This document shows positions 41,145-49,907 of a stretch of DNA of 64,000 nt, piece by piece. Source of the stretch: an uncultured bacterium (GTDB taxonomy: Bacteria > Bacillota > Clostridia > Oscillospirales > Ruminococcaceae). The DNA is taken from positions 1 through 64,000 of the forward strand of contig CAKXHL010000002.1 in the NCBI GenBank assembly GCA_934875375.1, given 5' to 3'. A model generated the notes under the pieces. That model made no database searches and was not told where the DNA came from. It saw only the letters and a program-made list of their open reading frames with translations. The first letter of the stretch is position 1, and every line of letters starts with the position of its first letter. A program made the translations under genes and the position numbers.

Positions 41145-42251
41145 ATGCGTTCTCAAAACCTGGTTTCTTTTTTTCTGCTTCTGCTGTTTTTTGGGCGGGG
41201 GGTGGTGTTGGCCCGGGCCGGGGGTTGGCAGACGCTTACTCTGCCATCCGCCGCGTCGATCTGGGACGGTACTGCTGCCCAGTGGACAGAAAACATCCTT
41301 GCCGAATCTTTTGCGGGAAAGGACTTCCTTTGCAGCGCCGCGGCGGCGCTGCAAACCGCCCTGGGCCGCAATCAGCAAAACGGCTGCTTTTACGGAGAAG
41401 ACGGGATTTTGCAGAACCTGCCGGACGCGGACGAAGCCATTACTGCCAATAACCTGCAGGCGCTGCAGGCATATTCCGCCCAAACCTCCTCGCCCTGCTA
41501 TTTTCTGCTGTCGCCTACCGCCGCGGCGATTGCGCAGCAAAAAATCCCCAGCTTGGCGCTGGAATCCCTGTTCAATCAAAAGCTGTATATCCAGCGCTGT
41601 TACAGCTCCCTCTCCTCCTTCCGCACTATCGACGCATATAACGGGCTGTTTTCCCATCAGTCAGAATACCTTTTTTACCGCACAGATTCCCGCCTCACCG
41701 CATTGGGCTGCTATTATCTGTACGTCAGCGCCGGGGAAAAGCTGGGCTATACCGCCCGTTCCATGGACTATTTCTCCATCTCCTACCCGATGCATGACTA
41801 TCGGGGTAATTTGACGCAGCAGGTGCCTTATGCCCAGGTGGAGCCCGACGTGATCTCCCTGTTCCATTACCAAAAGCACAATCGGGACATCCGCCTGGTG
41901 CAGGATCCATTGGGCAATGCCTCCGCGGCGCCGCTGTATGATACCAGCCTGTTAAAGAGCAGCGACCCTTTGCAGGTCTATCTGGGGCCGAACCGCGGCG
42001 TAACCGATCTTCTGGTTAGCGAAACTCCCTATGACGGGTGTTTGCTGGTTTTGACCGACGGCAGCTGCAACGCCCTTTTCCCGCTGATTGCCATTCATTA
42101 TCAGCAGATCCGGGTCGTCGATCTGCGATCGGTTACCGCCGACCAGCTTGCTCAAATCAACCCGGATTCCTTTGACCAGGTGTTGTTTGCCTTTTCGGTG
42201 GAAACGTTCGGCTATGACAGCCTGGTGGGAGATGTGCTGGGAGAGGGCTAA
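41145..42251 (+). CDS. DHHW-family-like secreted protein with degenerate motif
   Basis: A 368-residue exported protein. A hydrophobic signal (residues 5-24) is followed by a DHHW/AlgJ-type fold: YLFYRTDSRLTALGCYY sits where functional members read DHHWT. Both histidines are missing, so classical esterase chemistry is unlikely. ATG 41145 has AAAGGAGG. It follows an MBOAT gene by 24 bases, and such pairs O-acetylate cell-surface polymers. A structural, non-catalytic role is possible. Confidence 0.75.
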   Translation: MRSQNLVSFFLLLLFFGRGVVLARAGGWQTLTLPSAASIWDGTAAQWTENILAESFAGKDFLCSAAAALQTALGRNQQNGCFYGEDGILQNLPDADEAITANNLQALQAYSAQTSSPCYFLLSPTAAAIAQQKIPSLALESLFNQKLYIQRCYSSLSSFRTIDAYNGLFSHQSEYLFYRTDSRLTALGCYYLYVSAGEKLGYTARSMDYFSISYPMHDYRGNLTQQVPYAQVEPDVISLFHYQKHNRDIRLVQDPLGNASAAPLYDTSLLKSSDPLQVYLGPNRGVTDLLVSETPYDGCLLVLTDGSCNALFPLIAIHYQQIRVVDLRSVTADQLAQINPDSFDQVLFAFSVETFGYDSLVGDVLGEG

Positions 42252-42382
42252 CATTTTGGGGGATTTCCTTTCCAAATCAGCATTTTTGGGGGAATGGGCC
42301 GCGGTTTTTACCTTTCTTTTACCGCAGCGTGCCCTGTTTTTTTACCTCTTTGCCGTAAACTGACGGCAAAGGAGGCGAAGAG

Positions 42383-42631
42383 ATGTCGATTTTTGCAAAA
42401 CGTATGATTACCCTGTCCGTTGTTCTCACCGGGCTGCTTCTGGCGGTGCTGCCGGTCTTTTCCCCCAATCCAACCGACCGTATGATTCACGCCTTTGCCG
42501 TATCCGGCGGCTTTGTGGCGTTCGGCGCGCTTGTCTGGAGCTGGGCGGTTCTGCGCTGTCCTCATTGCGGCGCAAGCTTGCCCTTGCGCGGCTGGTCGGA
42601 TGTCCACTGTCCCCACTGCGGCAAAAAATGA
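42383..42631 (+). CDS. Small membrane protein with zinc ribbon
   Basis: An 82-residue protein. Two hydrophobic helices (about 8-27 and 36-55) are followed by a CPHCG...CPHCG zinc ribbon at the cytoplasmic end. ATG 42383 has AAAGGAGGCG before it. Proteins of this kind are common in Clostridia and have no assigned role. Confidence 0.8.
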   Translation: MSIFAKRMITLSVVLTGLLLAVLPVFSPNPTDRMIHAFAVSGGFVAFGALVWSWAVLRCPHCGASLPLRGWSDVHCPHCGKK

Positions 42632-42759
42632 GAAGAGAAATCCAAAGGAGCCTGAAGCGCATGTACGCCCGGTGATGTTTGACTTTTTCAGTTTTTTTTG
42701 CTATCGATGTTCCTATCGAAAGGCAAATGCTGTCCGAACATAGAAGGAGGTCGCCCAAA

Positions 42760-43150
42760 ATGGAAACATTTGGTCAAAATTGTATGATGCCGCTCAAAAA
42801 GCGTCCAATCCCCGTGTGGTATCTGATATGATCCAAGCGGGAGAGTTTGCCGCCGCGGTAGAGTCTGACTCCGGGAAAATATATGTGGGGGTCTGCGTAG
42901 ATTCAGCATGCACGTTAGGCATATGCGCAGAACGAAATGCTATTTTTCATATGATTACAAATGGGGAACATCAAATCCGGCGCGTGATTGCCGTGTCGCG
43001 GACGGAAAAGCGGTTCCGCCCTGCGGCGCCTGCAGGGAATTGATGGCCCAGCTCATGCCTGAACATTATCAAGACATTGAAATCATGCTCGATTATGAGA
43101 AAAATCGCGTTGTCACGCTTGGGGAATTGACCCCGGAATGGTGGATATAG
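42760..43150 (+). pseudogene. Cytidine deaminase, frameshifted
   Basis: Nearly complete cytidine/blasticidin-type deaminase in three frames. A strong ribosome site GAAGGAGG leads to ATG 42760. Extra A bases near 42765 and 42777 are needed to keep the opening MEHLVKLYDAAQK in frame, and another single-base shift near 42995-43005 precedes ADGKAVPPCGACREL. Zinc motifs (CAERNAI and PCGAC) survive, so the breakage is recent or the result of sequence error. Its likely product deaminates cytidine in pyrimidine salvage. Confidence 0.8.
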
Positions 43151-43191
43151 GCCACCGCGACTGCGTTGGGGGCTCTTCCAAACAAAAAGGC

Positions 43192-43258
43192 CCCTTTTCT
43201 CTGCGCAGGCTTTCATGCCCTGCAAAGCTTTTGCCGAAAGGCTGCGCAGAGAAAAGGG
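43192..43258. repeat. Long imperfect palindrome (MITE-like)
   Basis: 23-bp arms at 43192-43214 and 43236-43258 with one mismatch and a 21-base loop. The outer edge reads into GGGACTGTCCC. There is no T run, so it is not a simple terminator; it resembles a small mobile or repeat element. Confidence 0.5.
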
Positions 43259-43287
43259 ACTGTCCCCAAAAATCCGGGACGCCAATT

Positions 43288-43331
43288 AAAAAATCCTCCC
43301 CATGGGCTTGCCCACGGCGGAGGATTTTTTT
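43288..43331 (-). terminator. Terminator of the ACT-UPF0210 operon
   Basis: AAAAAATCCTCC (43288-43299) and GGAGGA plus T7 (43319-43331) enclose an inner CCCATGGG-type loop. On the minus strand a T6 run follows. Confidence 0.85.
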
Positions 43332-43357
43332 GCAGCAATCGTCTGTTCTGATCTTTT

Positions 43358-44713
43358 TTAGTTTTTTAAACTCTGCAGCGGCGCCGGAATCCGACCGCCG
43401 CGGCGGATAAATTTTGCGGGACTCACCTGGTTGACCGGCATGACCGGGCCGCTGCCCAGCAGGCCGCCGAATTCCAGTTCCTCTCCCTCTTTTTTGCCGA
43501 TGGCCGGAATAATGCGCACTGCCGTAGTTTTGGAGTTGACCATACCAATGGCCGCTTCGTCGGCAATGATCGCAGCAATCACCTCCGCCGGAGTATCGCC
43601 AGGGCAAACAATCATGTCCAGTCCCACCGAGCAGACAGCGGTCATGGCTTCCAGCTTTTCCAGCTTCAAACAGCCGGTCCGGGCGGCGTTGATCATACCC
43701 GCGTCCTCCGAAACCGGGATAAACGCGCCGGAGAGCCCTCCCACATGGGACGAGGCCATCACGCCGCCTTTTTTCACCGCGTCGTTTAACAAAGCCAGCG
43801 CGGCGGTAGTGCCGTAGCAGCCACACTGCGCCAGTCCCATCTCCTCCAGAATGTGCGCCACCGAGTCGCCCACTGCCGGCGTCGGCGCCAAAGACAGATC
43901 CACAATACCAAAGGGTACGCCCAGCCGCCGGGACGCTTCCGACCCCACCAGCTGACCCATCCGGGTAATTTTAAACGCCGTTTTCTTGATGATATCCGCA
44001 ATATCGGTCAAATCCCCGTCTGGGCACTTGGTCAGCGCCGCCCGTACCACCCCGGGGCCGGATACGCCTACATTGATGACACATTCCGGTTCACCGGGTC
44101 CGTGGAATGCCCCAGCCATAAAGGGGTTATCCTCCGGCGCATTGCAGAATACCACCAGCTTGGCCGCTCCAATGCAGTCCCAGTCAGCGGTCAGCCGCGC
44201 CGCCTCGCAGACCACTTTGCCCATTACCCCGACCGCGTCCATGTTGATCCCGGTCTTGGTGGAGCCGATGTTCACCGACGAGCAGACAAATTCCGTCTGT
44301 GCCAGCGCCCGCGGAATGGATTCGATCAGTTCTTTATCCCCTGCGGCAAATCCTTTGTGTACCAAAGCCGAATAGCCGCCGATAAAGTTGACCCCCACTT
44401 CCTTTGCCGCCCGGTCCAAAGTCAGGGCGTATTTTACCGGATCTCCCCCGGAGGCCGCCACCAGCATGGCGATAGGCGTTACCGAAATGCGCTTGTTGAT
44501 GATCGGGATTCCGTATTCCGCCTCAATCTGCTCTCCCACCTGCACCAGGTTTTTGGCGTAGGTGGTGATTTTGTCGTACACTTTCTGACAGGAGCGGTCG
44601 ATGTCCGGGTCACAGCAGGACAGAAGCGAAATCCCCATCGTAATGGTCCGGATATCCAGATGCTCCTCTTCGATCATCTGGACCGTTTCCATAATATCCT
44701 TCATGTTAATCAT
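43358..44713 (-). CDS. UPF0210/PFL-family protein
   Basis: A 451-residue protein with hallmark segments TMGISLLSCCDPD, GGYSALVHKGF, INVGVSGPGVV and a C-terminal PVNQVSPAKFIRRGGRIPAP. The family resembles glycyl-radical enzymes in fold but lacks the radical Gly loop, and its function is unknown. ATG 44713 with GGGAGGG upstream is preferred over 44719. It follows an ACT-domain protein on the same strand, the usual pair in Firmicutes. Confidence 0.9.
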   Translation of the reverse strand: MINMKDIMETVQMIEEEHLDIRTITMGISLLSCCDPDIDRSCQKVYDKITTYAKNLVQVGEQIEAEYGIPIINKRISVTPIAMLVAASGGDPVKYALTLDRAAKEVGVNFIGGYSALVHKGFAAGDKELIESIPRALAQTEFVCSSVNIGSTKTGINMDAVGVMGKVVCEAARLTADWDCIGAAKLVVFCNAPEDNPFMAGAFHGPGEPECVINVGVSGPGVVRAALTKCPDGDLTDIADIIKKTAFKITRMGQLVGSEASRRLGVPFGIVDLSLAPTPAVGDSVAHILEEMGLAQCGCYGTTAALALLNDAVKKGGVMASSHVGGLSGAFIPVSEDAGMINAARTGCLKLEKLEAMTAVCSVGLDMIVCPGDTPAEVIAAIIADEAAIGMVNSKTTAVRIIPAIGKKEGEELEFGGLLGSGPVMPVNQVSPAKFIRRGGRIPAPLQSLKN

Positions 44714-44727
44714 GGCCATGCCCTCCC

Positions 44728-44997
44728 TTAAATGCGGTGCATCGAATGAAAGATATCCTCGTGCATCACATGAATCTTGAGGTTCTTTTCTTCTCCCAGC
44801 TCGTTCATCGACTGGGACAGCCCGTTAATACCGCCGGACAGATGGTCAATATTCACCAGCATCACCATGACGAACAGTTCCTCCATCACCGACTGGGTCA
44901 CCTCGATCACATTGGCATTGTGCTCGGCGCAGACCTGGCTGACCGCCGCCAGAATGCCTACCGTATCCTGGCCCACCACTGTAATAATTGCTCTCAT
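44728..44997 (-). CDS. ACT-domain protein (UPF0237)
   Basis: An 89-residue protein that is a single ACT domain (MRAIITVVGQDTVGILAAVS, then ELFVMVMLVNID). ACT domains bind amino acids and regulate enzymes. It precedes the UPF0210 gene by 14 bases, with which it is almost always linked. It may be the sensory partner of that protein. SD AAAGGAAAG. Confidence 0.9.
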   Translation of the reverse strand: MRAIITVVGQDTVGILAAVSQVCAEHNANVIEVTQSVMEELFVMVMLVNIDHLSGGINGLSQSMNELGEEKNLKIHVMHEDIFHSMHRI

Positions 44998-45166
44998 CTT
45001 TGTTTCTTTCCTTTCTTTTGAATTGTCCTTGTATCAAGGACAATTTTCTGCAAAATGTCCATAACAGAACCGAAAGAAGGGCGAACCGGTTTGTTCGCCC
45101 CTTTGTCTCCACCGGGAGGACAAAAACACAGATCTTCTCCGCTTTTTGCCTACAGCGGATATCGTC

Positions 45167-45883
45167 CTATTGACAGTTGTCCACCAACCAGCGGAACAGA
45201 TTGACAAAATCGCCAAACCGCTGCGCCATATTTTCCGGATGGAACTGTACGCAGAGGATCTTTTTATCCATACATTCCATCGCCTCTGCAATACCGTCCG
45301 CCGCCGTTCCGGTAACGGTAAAACCTCTGGCGATGTCCTTCACAGCCTGATGATGGAACGAGTTGGTCATGATCTTATCCGTCCCCATCAGCTGCCTGAT
45401 GACGCTGTCCTCTTTTAAATCGACCCAGTGGAACGGCTCGTCCCGGTCGTCCATGCTGCCCACATGGGCCTGGACGCTTTTTGTCTGAGAGGGAATATCC
45501 TGAATCATGTTTCCTCCGAAAGCCACATTGGCCAGCTGCATGCCCCGGCAGATGCCGAATACCGGCTTTTTCGCCGCCACGCAACCCTTAATCATCTGGA
45601 TTTCAAACACATCCTGATCCATATTAAAATGGCTCATGCCGCGCACCGGGTCCTCCCCGTACAGATGGGGCGCAATATCCCCGCCGCCGGGACAGAGAAA
45701 ACCGTCAATAGAGTCAATGTATTGCGCAATCAGTTCCGGATCGTTGGTCGCCGAGAGAATGACAGGACAGCCGCCCGCCATCCGAATGGATTTTATGTAG
45801 TCGCCGCCAATGCCGTAGCTGCCGCGGGGCCCCACTTTTGCCATAAAAATGCCGGTAATGCCGATGATCGGTTTTTTACTCAT
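45167..45883 (-). CDS. Gamma-glutamyl-gamma-aminobutyrate hydrolase family (PuuD-like)
   Basis: A 238-residue class I glutamine-amidotransferase-like hydrolase. The nucleophile elbow GICRGMQ (Cys at about 115), the His/Glu pair QFHPE near 215, and DGFLCPGGGDI are all present, so it is probably active. Relatives cleave gamma-glutamyl bonds in putrescine use. The partners PuuA-D are not adjacent, so the substrate is open. Confidence 0.88.
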   Translation of the reverse strand: MSKKPIIGITGIFMAKVGPRGSYGIGGDYIKSIRMAGGCPVILSATNDPELIAQYIDSIDGFLCPGGGDIAPHLYGEDPVRGMSHFNMDQDVFEIQMIKGCVAAKKPVFGICRGMQLANVAFGGNMIQDIPSQTKSVQAHVGSMDDRDEPFHWVDLKEDSVIRQLMGTDKIMTNSFHHQAVKDIARGFTVTGTAADGIAEAMECMDKKILCVQFHPENMAQRFGDFVNLFRWLVDNCQ

Positions 45884-46030
45884 AATTGGATTCCTGCCCT
45901 TTCTCTGAATTGGCCGTTAAGCCCTTTAAACGAGTTTAAGTATAGCATACCTGTTATTGGGTTGCAATCGTTTTTTCGGGTACAGGCCGCAGCCCCGGCC
46001 GCAAAAAGAGGAAAAAAACGCCCTTTCCCA

Positions 46031-46060
46031 TTGTGAATCCGCCGCCTCTTATGTTATACT
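46031..46060 (+). promoter_or_regulatory. Candidate promoter of the PHP-Lrp-aminotransferase unit
   Basis: TTGTGA (46031-46036), 18 bases, TATACT (46055-46060). Confidence 0.5.
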
Positions 46061-46092
46061 GTTTTCACCACGCACAAAGAAAGGGGACTCTT

Positions 46093-46902
46093 ATGTATCT
46101 GAATATATTTGACAGCCACACGCACAGCGACACATCCTGGGATGCGGAGCATTCCCTCACCTTTTTGTGCGAAACTGCCGTAAAAAAGGGGATCCTCGGT
46201 TTTGCCATCACCGACCACTGCGAAATCAACGAGTATGTAACCCGAGACATTGAAACCCGCATCCGGCAGGGATATTTTGAAATGCTGAAAGCCCGGGCCG
46301 CCTTTGGCAAAAGCCTGATGCTCTCTTACGGCATTGAGCTGGGACAGATGAATTTTGATCTGGACTTGACCCATCATGTGCTGGAAATGGAGCCTTATGA
46401 TTTCGTTCTGGGTTCCCTGCACTGTATCCGCGGCAATGAAGATTTTTACTTTATGGATTTTCAGGACGAAGACCCCTACGCTTTGCTGGAGGAATATTAT
46501 CAGGAGCTTTACGAAATCGCCAGGCTGAACCTGTTTGACTCCATGGCTCATATCACCTACCCGATCCGCTATATGAACGGCAAGCATCATCTCGGGGTGG
46601 ACCTGTCCCGGATGGACGATCTGATTGATCTGACCTTGCGTACCCTGGCCCAAAACGGCAGGGCGCTGGAGATCAATACCTCCGGTCTGCGCGGCCCCAT
46701 TGGGGAAACCTCGCCGACCTTAAAATATGTCAAGCGCTTCTGTGAATTGGGCGGCGAATACGTCACCCTCGGCTCCGACGCACATGCTGCGGAGGATTTG
46801 GGCGAAGGCATCCAGCAGGCCATGGAACTGGCCTGCCAGGCCGGTTTTTCTTACTTTACCTTTTACAAAAAACGGCAGCCCCGGTTGCTGCAAATTTATT
46901 AG
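46093..46902 (+). CDS. PHP-domain phosphatase (histidinol-phosphatase-like)
   Basis: A 269-residue protein. The PHP metal motifs are DSHTHSDTSWD (residues 6-16), TDHCEIN, a later LGSLHCI, and SDAHAAED. It matches HisJ-type phosphatases, which cleave histidinol phosphate, although many homologues have other substrates. No other his gene is near. ATG 46093 with AAGGGG is preferred. It leads a unit with an Lrp regulator and an aminotransferase. Confidence 0.85.
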   Translation: MYLNIFDSHTHSDTSWDAEHSLTFLCETAVKKGILGFAITDHCEINEYVTRDIETRIRQGYFEMLKARAAFGKSLMLSYGIELGQMNFDLDLTHHVLEMEPYDFVLGSLHCIRGNEDFYFMDFQDEDPYALLEEYYQELYEIARLNLFDSMAHITYPIRYMNGKHHLGVDLSRMDDLIDLTLRTLAQNGRALEINTSGLRGPIGETSPTLKYVKRFCELGGEYVTLGSDAHAAEDLGEGIQQAMELACQAGFSYFTFYKKRQPRLLQIY

Positions 46903-46913
46903 GAGGAATTGTT

Positions 46914-47393
46914 ATGGATCGACTGCTCTCTTTATTGCAGAACAACGCGCGCCTTACCAACAAGCAGCTGGCCGTCATGCTGGGCCGGGAAGAAGAAGAC
47001 GTGGCAAAGGCCATTGCAGCATATGAAAAATCCGGCGTGATCCGCGGCTATCAGGCGGTCATCGACTGGGATAAAACCGATTCTCCCACCGTATTCGCCC
47101 GCATCGAAATCAAGGTCACGCCCAAAAAGGACTTTGGCTTTGAGGAGATCGCCCGCACCATCATGGAGCTGGAAGAGGTTCAGTCGGTCAGCCTGATGAG
47201 CGGCGGCTATGACCTGGCTTTGACCGTATCCGGCAAAACTTTCCGGGATATTGCCATGTTTGTGGCCCACCGGCTCTCCCCCATCGATTCGGTCAATTCT
47301 ACCGCGACCCACTTTATTCTGAAAAAATACAAAGAGCGGGGCGTGGTGTTTGAGGAAGAGATCAAAGATGAGAGGAGGATGACCCTGCTGTGA
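46914..47393 (+). CDS. Lrp/AsnC-family regulator
   Basis: A 159-residue protein. An N-terminal HTH (LLSLLQNNARLTNKQLAVML) is followed by an alpha/beta RAM domain that binds amino acids (about 75-150). It is probably a regulator of, or sensor for, the adjacent aminotransferase. Its stop overlaps the next GTG start by four bases. GGAGGAATT lies upstream. Confidence 0.9.
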   Translation: MDRLLSLLQNNARLTNKQLAVMLGREEEDVAKAIAAYEKSGVIRGYQAVIDWDKTDSPTVFARIEIKVTPKKDFGFEEIARTIMELEEVQSVSLMSGGYDLALTVSGKTFRDIAMFVAHRLSPIDSVNSTATHFILKKYKERGVVFEEEIKDERRMTLL

Positions 47394-48571
47394 TCGACTA
47401 CGACAAGATCCTGTCCCAGCGCACAGTGGCCATCAAACCCTCCGGCATCCGCAAATTTTTCGATATTGCGGCGGAAATGGATGACGTAATCTCTTTAGGC
47501 GTGGGCGAGCCGGATTTCAAAACCCCCTGGAGCATTCGTCATGCCGGCGCCGAATCGCTGGAAAAGGGGCGCACCTGGTATACAGCCAACGCGGGCCTGG
47601 CGCCGCTTCGAACCGAGATTTCCAACTATCTGAAACGGCGTTTTTCGCTGGAATACGATCCCAAAGACGAAATTCTCGTCACCGTCGGCGGCTCCGAGGC
47701 CATCGACATCTGCATCCGCGCGCTCATCAACCCCGGCGACGAAATTCTGCTGCCGGAGCCGTGCTTTGTGGCCTATGCACCCATGGGCACCCTGGCCGAT
47801 GCTAGGGTTGTCCCCATCCCCACCCGCGCGGAAGACGGCTTTCGCCTGACCGCCCAACAGCTTCGCGCCGCCATCACGCCGCGCACCAAACTGCTGGTGC
47901 TGCCTTTCCCCAACAACCCCACCGGAGCGGTCATGCGCCGGGAGCATCTGGAGGAAATCGCCCAGGTGCTGCGTGGCACCGATATCGTGGTGCTGTCCGA
48001 TGAGATTTACGCAGAGATGACCTTTGGCCGGGAGCGGCATGTGTCCATCGCGGAGATCGACGGTATGCGTGAGCGCACCGTTGTGGTCAACGGCTTCTCC
48101 AAGGCTTATGCCATGACCGGATGGCGGTTGGGCTATGCGGCTGGGCCGGCGCCAATTTTAAAGCAGATGACCAAAATCCATCAATTTGCCATTATGTGCG
48201 CGCCCACTACCAGCCAGTACGCGGCGGTGGAGGCCCTCCGGCACTGTGACGACGAAATCGAGGCCATGGTGGTGCAGTATGACATGCGCCGCCGCCTGCT
48301 GGTGGATTCCCTCAATCAGATGGGGCTTTCCTGCTTTTCACCGGAAGGCGCGTTTTATGTATTCCCCAGTATCCAGTCCACCGGACTGACTTCCGGGCAG
48401 TTCTGCGAGCAGCTTTTGTATTCGCAAAAGGTCGCCGTGGTCCCGGGCAATGCGTTCGGCGAGTCAGGCGAGGGATTTGTCCGCATCTCCTATTCTTATT
48501 CGGTGGATCATCTTCTGGAGGCGCTGCGGCGTATCCAGGCGTTTTTGGAACAGCACAAAGCGCAGAATTAA
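47390..48571 (+). CDS. Class I/II PLP aminotransferase (GTG start)
   Basis: A 393-residue enzyme. The PLP lysine is in NGFSKAYAMTGWRLGY, and SLGVGEPDF and PFPNNPTGAVM are the other family marks. It is close to aspartate/aromatic aminotransferases such as PatA/AspC. The GTG start overlaps the Lrp stop, with GAGGAGG before it. The amino acid specificity is not readable. Confidence 0.92.
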   Translation: MIDYDKILSQRTVAIKPSGIRKFFDIAAEMDDVISLGVGEPDFKTPWSIRHAGAESLEKGRTWYTANAGLAPLRTEISNYLKRRFSLEYDPKDEILVTVGGSEAIDICIRALINPGDEILLPEPCFVAYAPMGTLADARVVPIPTRAEDGFRLTAQQLRAAITPRTKLLVLPFPNNPTGAVMRREHLEEIAQVLRGTDIVVLSDEIYAEMTFGRERHVSIAEIDGMRERTVVVNGFSKAYAMTGWRLGYAAGPAPILKQMTKIHQFAIMCAPTTSQYAAVEALRHCDDEIEAMVVQYDMRRRLLVDSLNQMGLSCFSPEGAFYVFPSIQSTGLTSGQFCEQLLYSQKVAVVPGNAFGESGEGFVRISYSYSVDHLLEALRRIQAFLEQHKAQN

Positions 48572-48668
48572 CCGCCGTTTGAAAGGATTATTCTGCCGTT
48601 TCTGCGGGCGGACAGAATCTGTTTTCTGTCCGTCGGCTGTTTCCCTGTTTTTGTAATCTATGCAAACG

Positions 48669-48693
48669 GCCGGGCCGACGGCCCGGCTTTTTT
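48669..48693 (+). terminator. Terminator after the aminotransferase
   Basis: GCCGGGCC (48669-48676), GAC, GGCCCGGC (48680-48687), then T6. Confidence 0.9.
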
Positions 48694-48732
48694 GTGCGTT
48701 CATCTCTTTTCAGGAAAGGAAGGCTGATTTTC

Positions 48733-49872
48733 TTGCCGCAAGTCAGCGTCTGTCAAACCGAATCCTATGACCCCGCCCGGATGCAGGCCGCTGTCCGCGC
48801 CCATTTCGAAGCGCTGGACTTATCGCGTCAGATCCGGCCGGATCTGAAAATCGTCATCAAGCCCAATCTGGTGATGAAGCGTGCCCCGGAGGATGCCGCC
48901 ACTACCCATCCCGCCTTAGTCGAGGCGGTAATCCGCCAGCTGCAGCAACTGGGCGCGCAGGATATCACCATTGCAGAAAGCTCCGGCGGCCCCTATGCAG
49001 AGCCGCTTTTAAAAAGCCTGTACGAAACCTGCGGCATGGCCGAAGCGGCCCGCCGAACCGGGGCGAAACTGAATCTTGGCACCGGCAGCCGGGAAATCGG
49101 CGGAAACGGCCAGGTCACCCGCCGTTTTACAGTCATTGACCCGATTGCAGACGCCGATCTCATTTTGAACCTGTGCAAGCTCAAAACCCACTGTATGACC
49201 GTTTTAAGCGGCGCGGTCAAAAATCTGTTCGGCTGTATCCCCGGCCTGATGAAGCCAGAACTGCATATACGTTATCCGGAAAAGGAAGATTTCTGCCGCA
49301 TGCTGTTGGATTTGTCCGCCGCATTGCCGCCGGTGATTTCCTTTGTGGACGCAGTGGAAGCCATGGAAGGGGACGGCCCTACCGGCGGCCGCAAAAAGCA
49401 TGTGGGGCTTACCCTCTGCTCTGCTGACCGCTATGCGCTGGATTTGGTCAACGCCGCCGTGCTGGGCATCGACCCAGCCAGCATTCCCACCGTCCGCCAG
49501 TCCATCGAGCGCGGCCTTTGCCCCGCTTCCCTTGCCCAGGTCCAGCTGCTCGGCGACCGGGACGCCCTGACCCAGGCGGGACCGTTTTTGCCGCCCCGCT
49601 CCAAACAGACGGATTTTTCTTCTCAATTTCCGGCGCCGCTGCGCCCGGCCGTCAAAAAGGTCACCCGATGGCTGCAGCCGCGGCCGTCCATTCGCCGGAA
49701 GGATTGTATCGGCTGCGGCAAATGCGCCGAAAGCTGCCCTGCCCACACCATCCGGATACTGGAACGCAAAGCAGTAATCGCTTATCCAAACTGTATTCGC
49801 TGCTTTTGTTGCCATGAAATGTGCCCCAAACAGGCTGTCGATATCCGCCGGCTGGGAATTTTTGACCTGTGA
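48733..49872 (+). CDS. DUF362 protein with two 4Fe-4S clusters (TTG start)
   Basis: About 379 residues. The DUF362 domain (VIKPNLVMKRAP, TIAESSGGPY, DADLILNLCKLKTH) covers residues 1-300. C-terminal ferredoxin motifs are CIGCGKCAESCP and CIRCFCCHEMCP, giving two clusters. Proteins of this type may carry electrons for an unidentified redox enzyme. TTG 48733 is chosen after GGAAGG. It ends four bases past a GTG that is too early for the following gene. Confidence 0.85.
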   Translation: MPQVSVCQTESYDPARMQAAVRAHFEALDLSRQIRPDLKIVIKPNLVMKRAPEDAATTHPALVEAVIRQLQQLGAQDITIAESSGGPYAEPLLKSLYETCGMAEAARRTGAKLNLGTGSREIGGNGQVTRRFTVIDPIADADLILNLCKLKTHCMTVLSGAVKNLFGCIPGLMKPELHIRYPEKEDFCRMLLDLSAALPPVISFVDAVEAMEGDGPTGGRKKHVGLTLCSADRYALDLVNAAVLGIDPASIPTVRQSIERGLCPASLAQVQLLGDRDALTQAGPFLPPRSKQTDFSSQFPAPLRPAVKKVTRWLQPRPSIRRKDCIGCGKCAESCPAHTIRILERKAVIAYPNCIRCFCCHEMCPKQAVDIRRLGIFDL

Positions 49873-49907
49873 GCGGGCATACTGATTGGCAGGAAAGGAG
49901 GCCTTTT

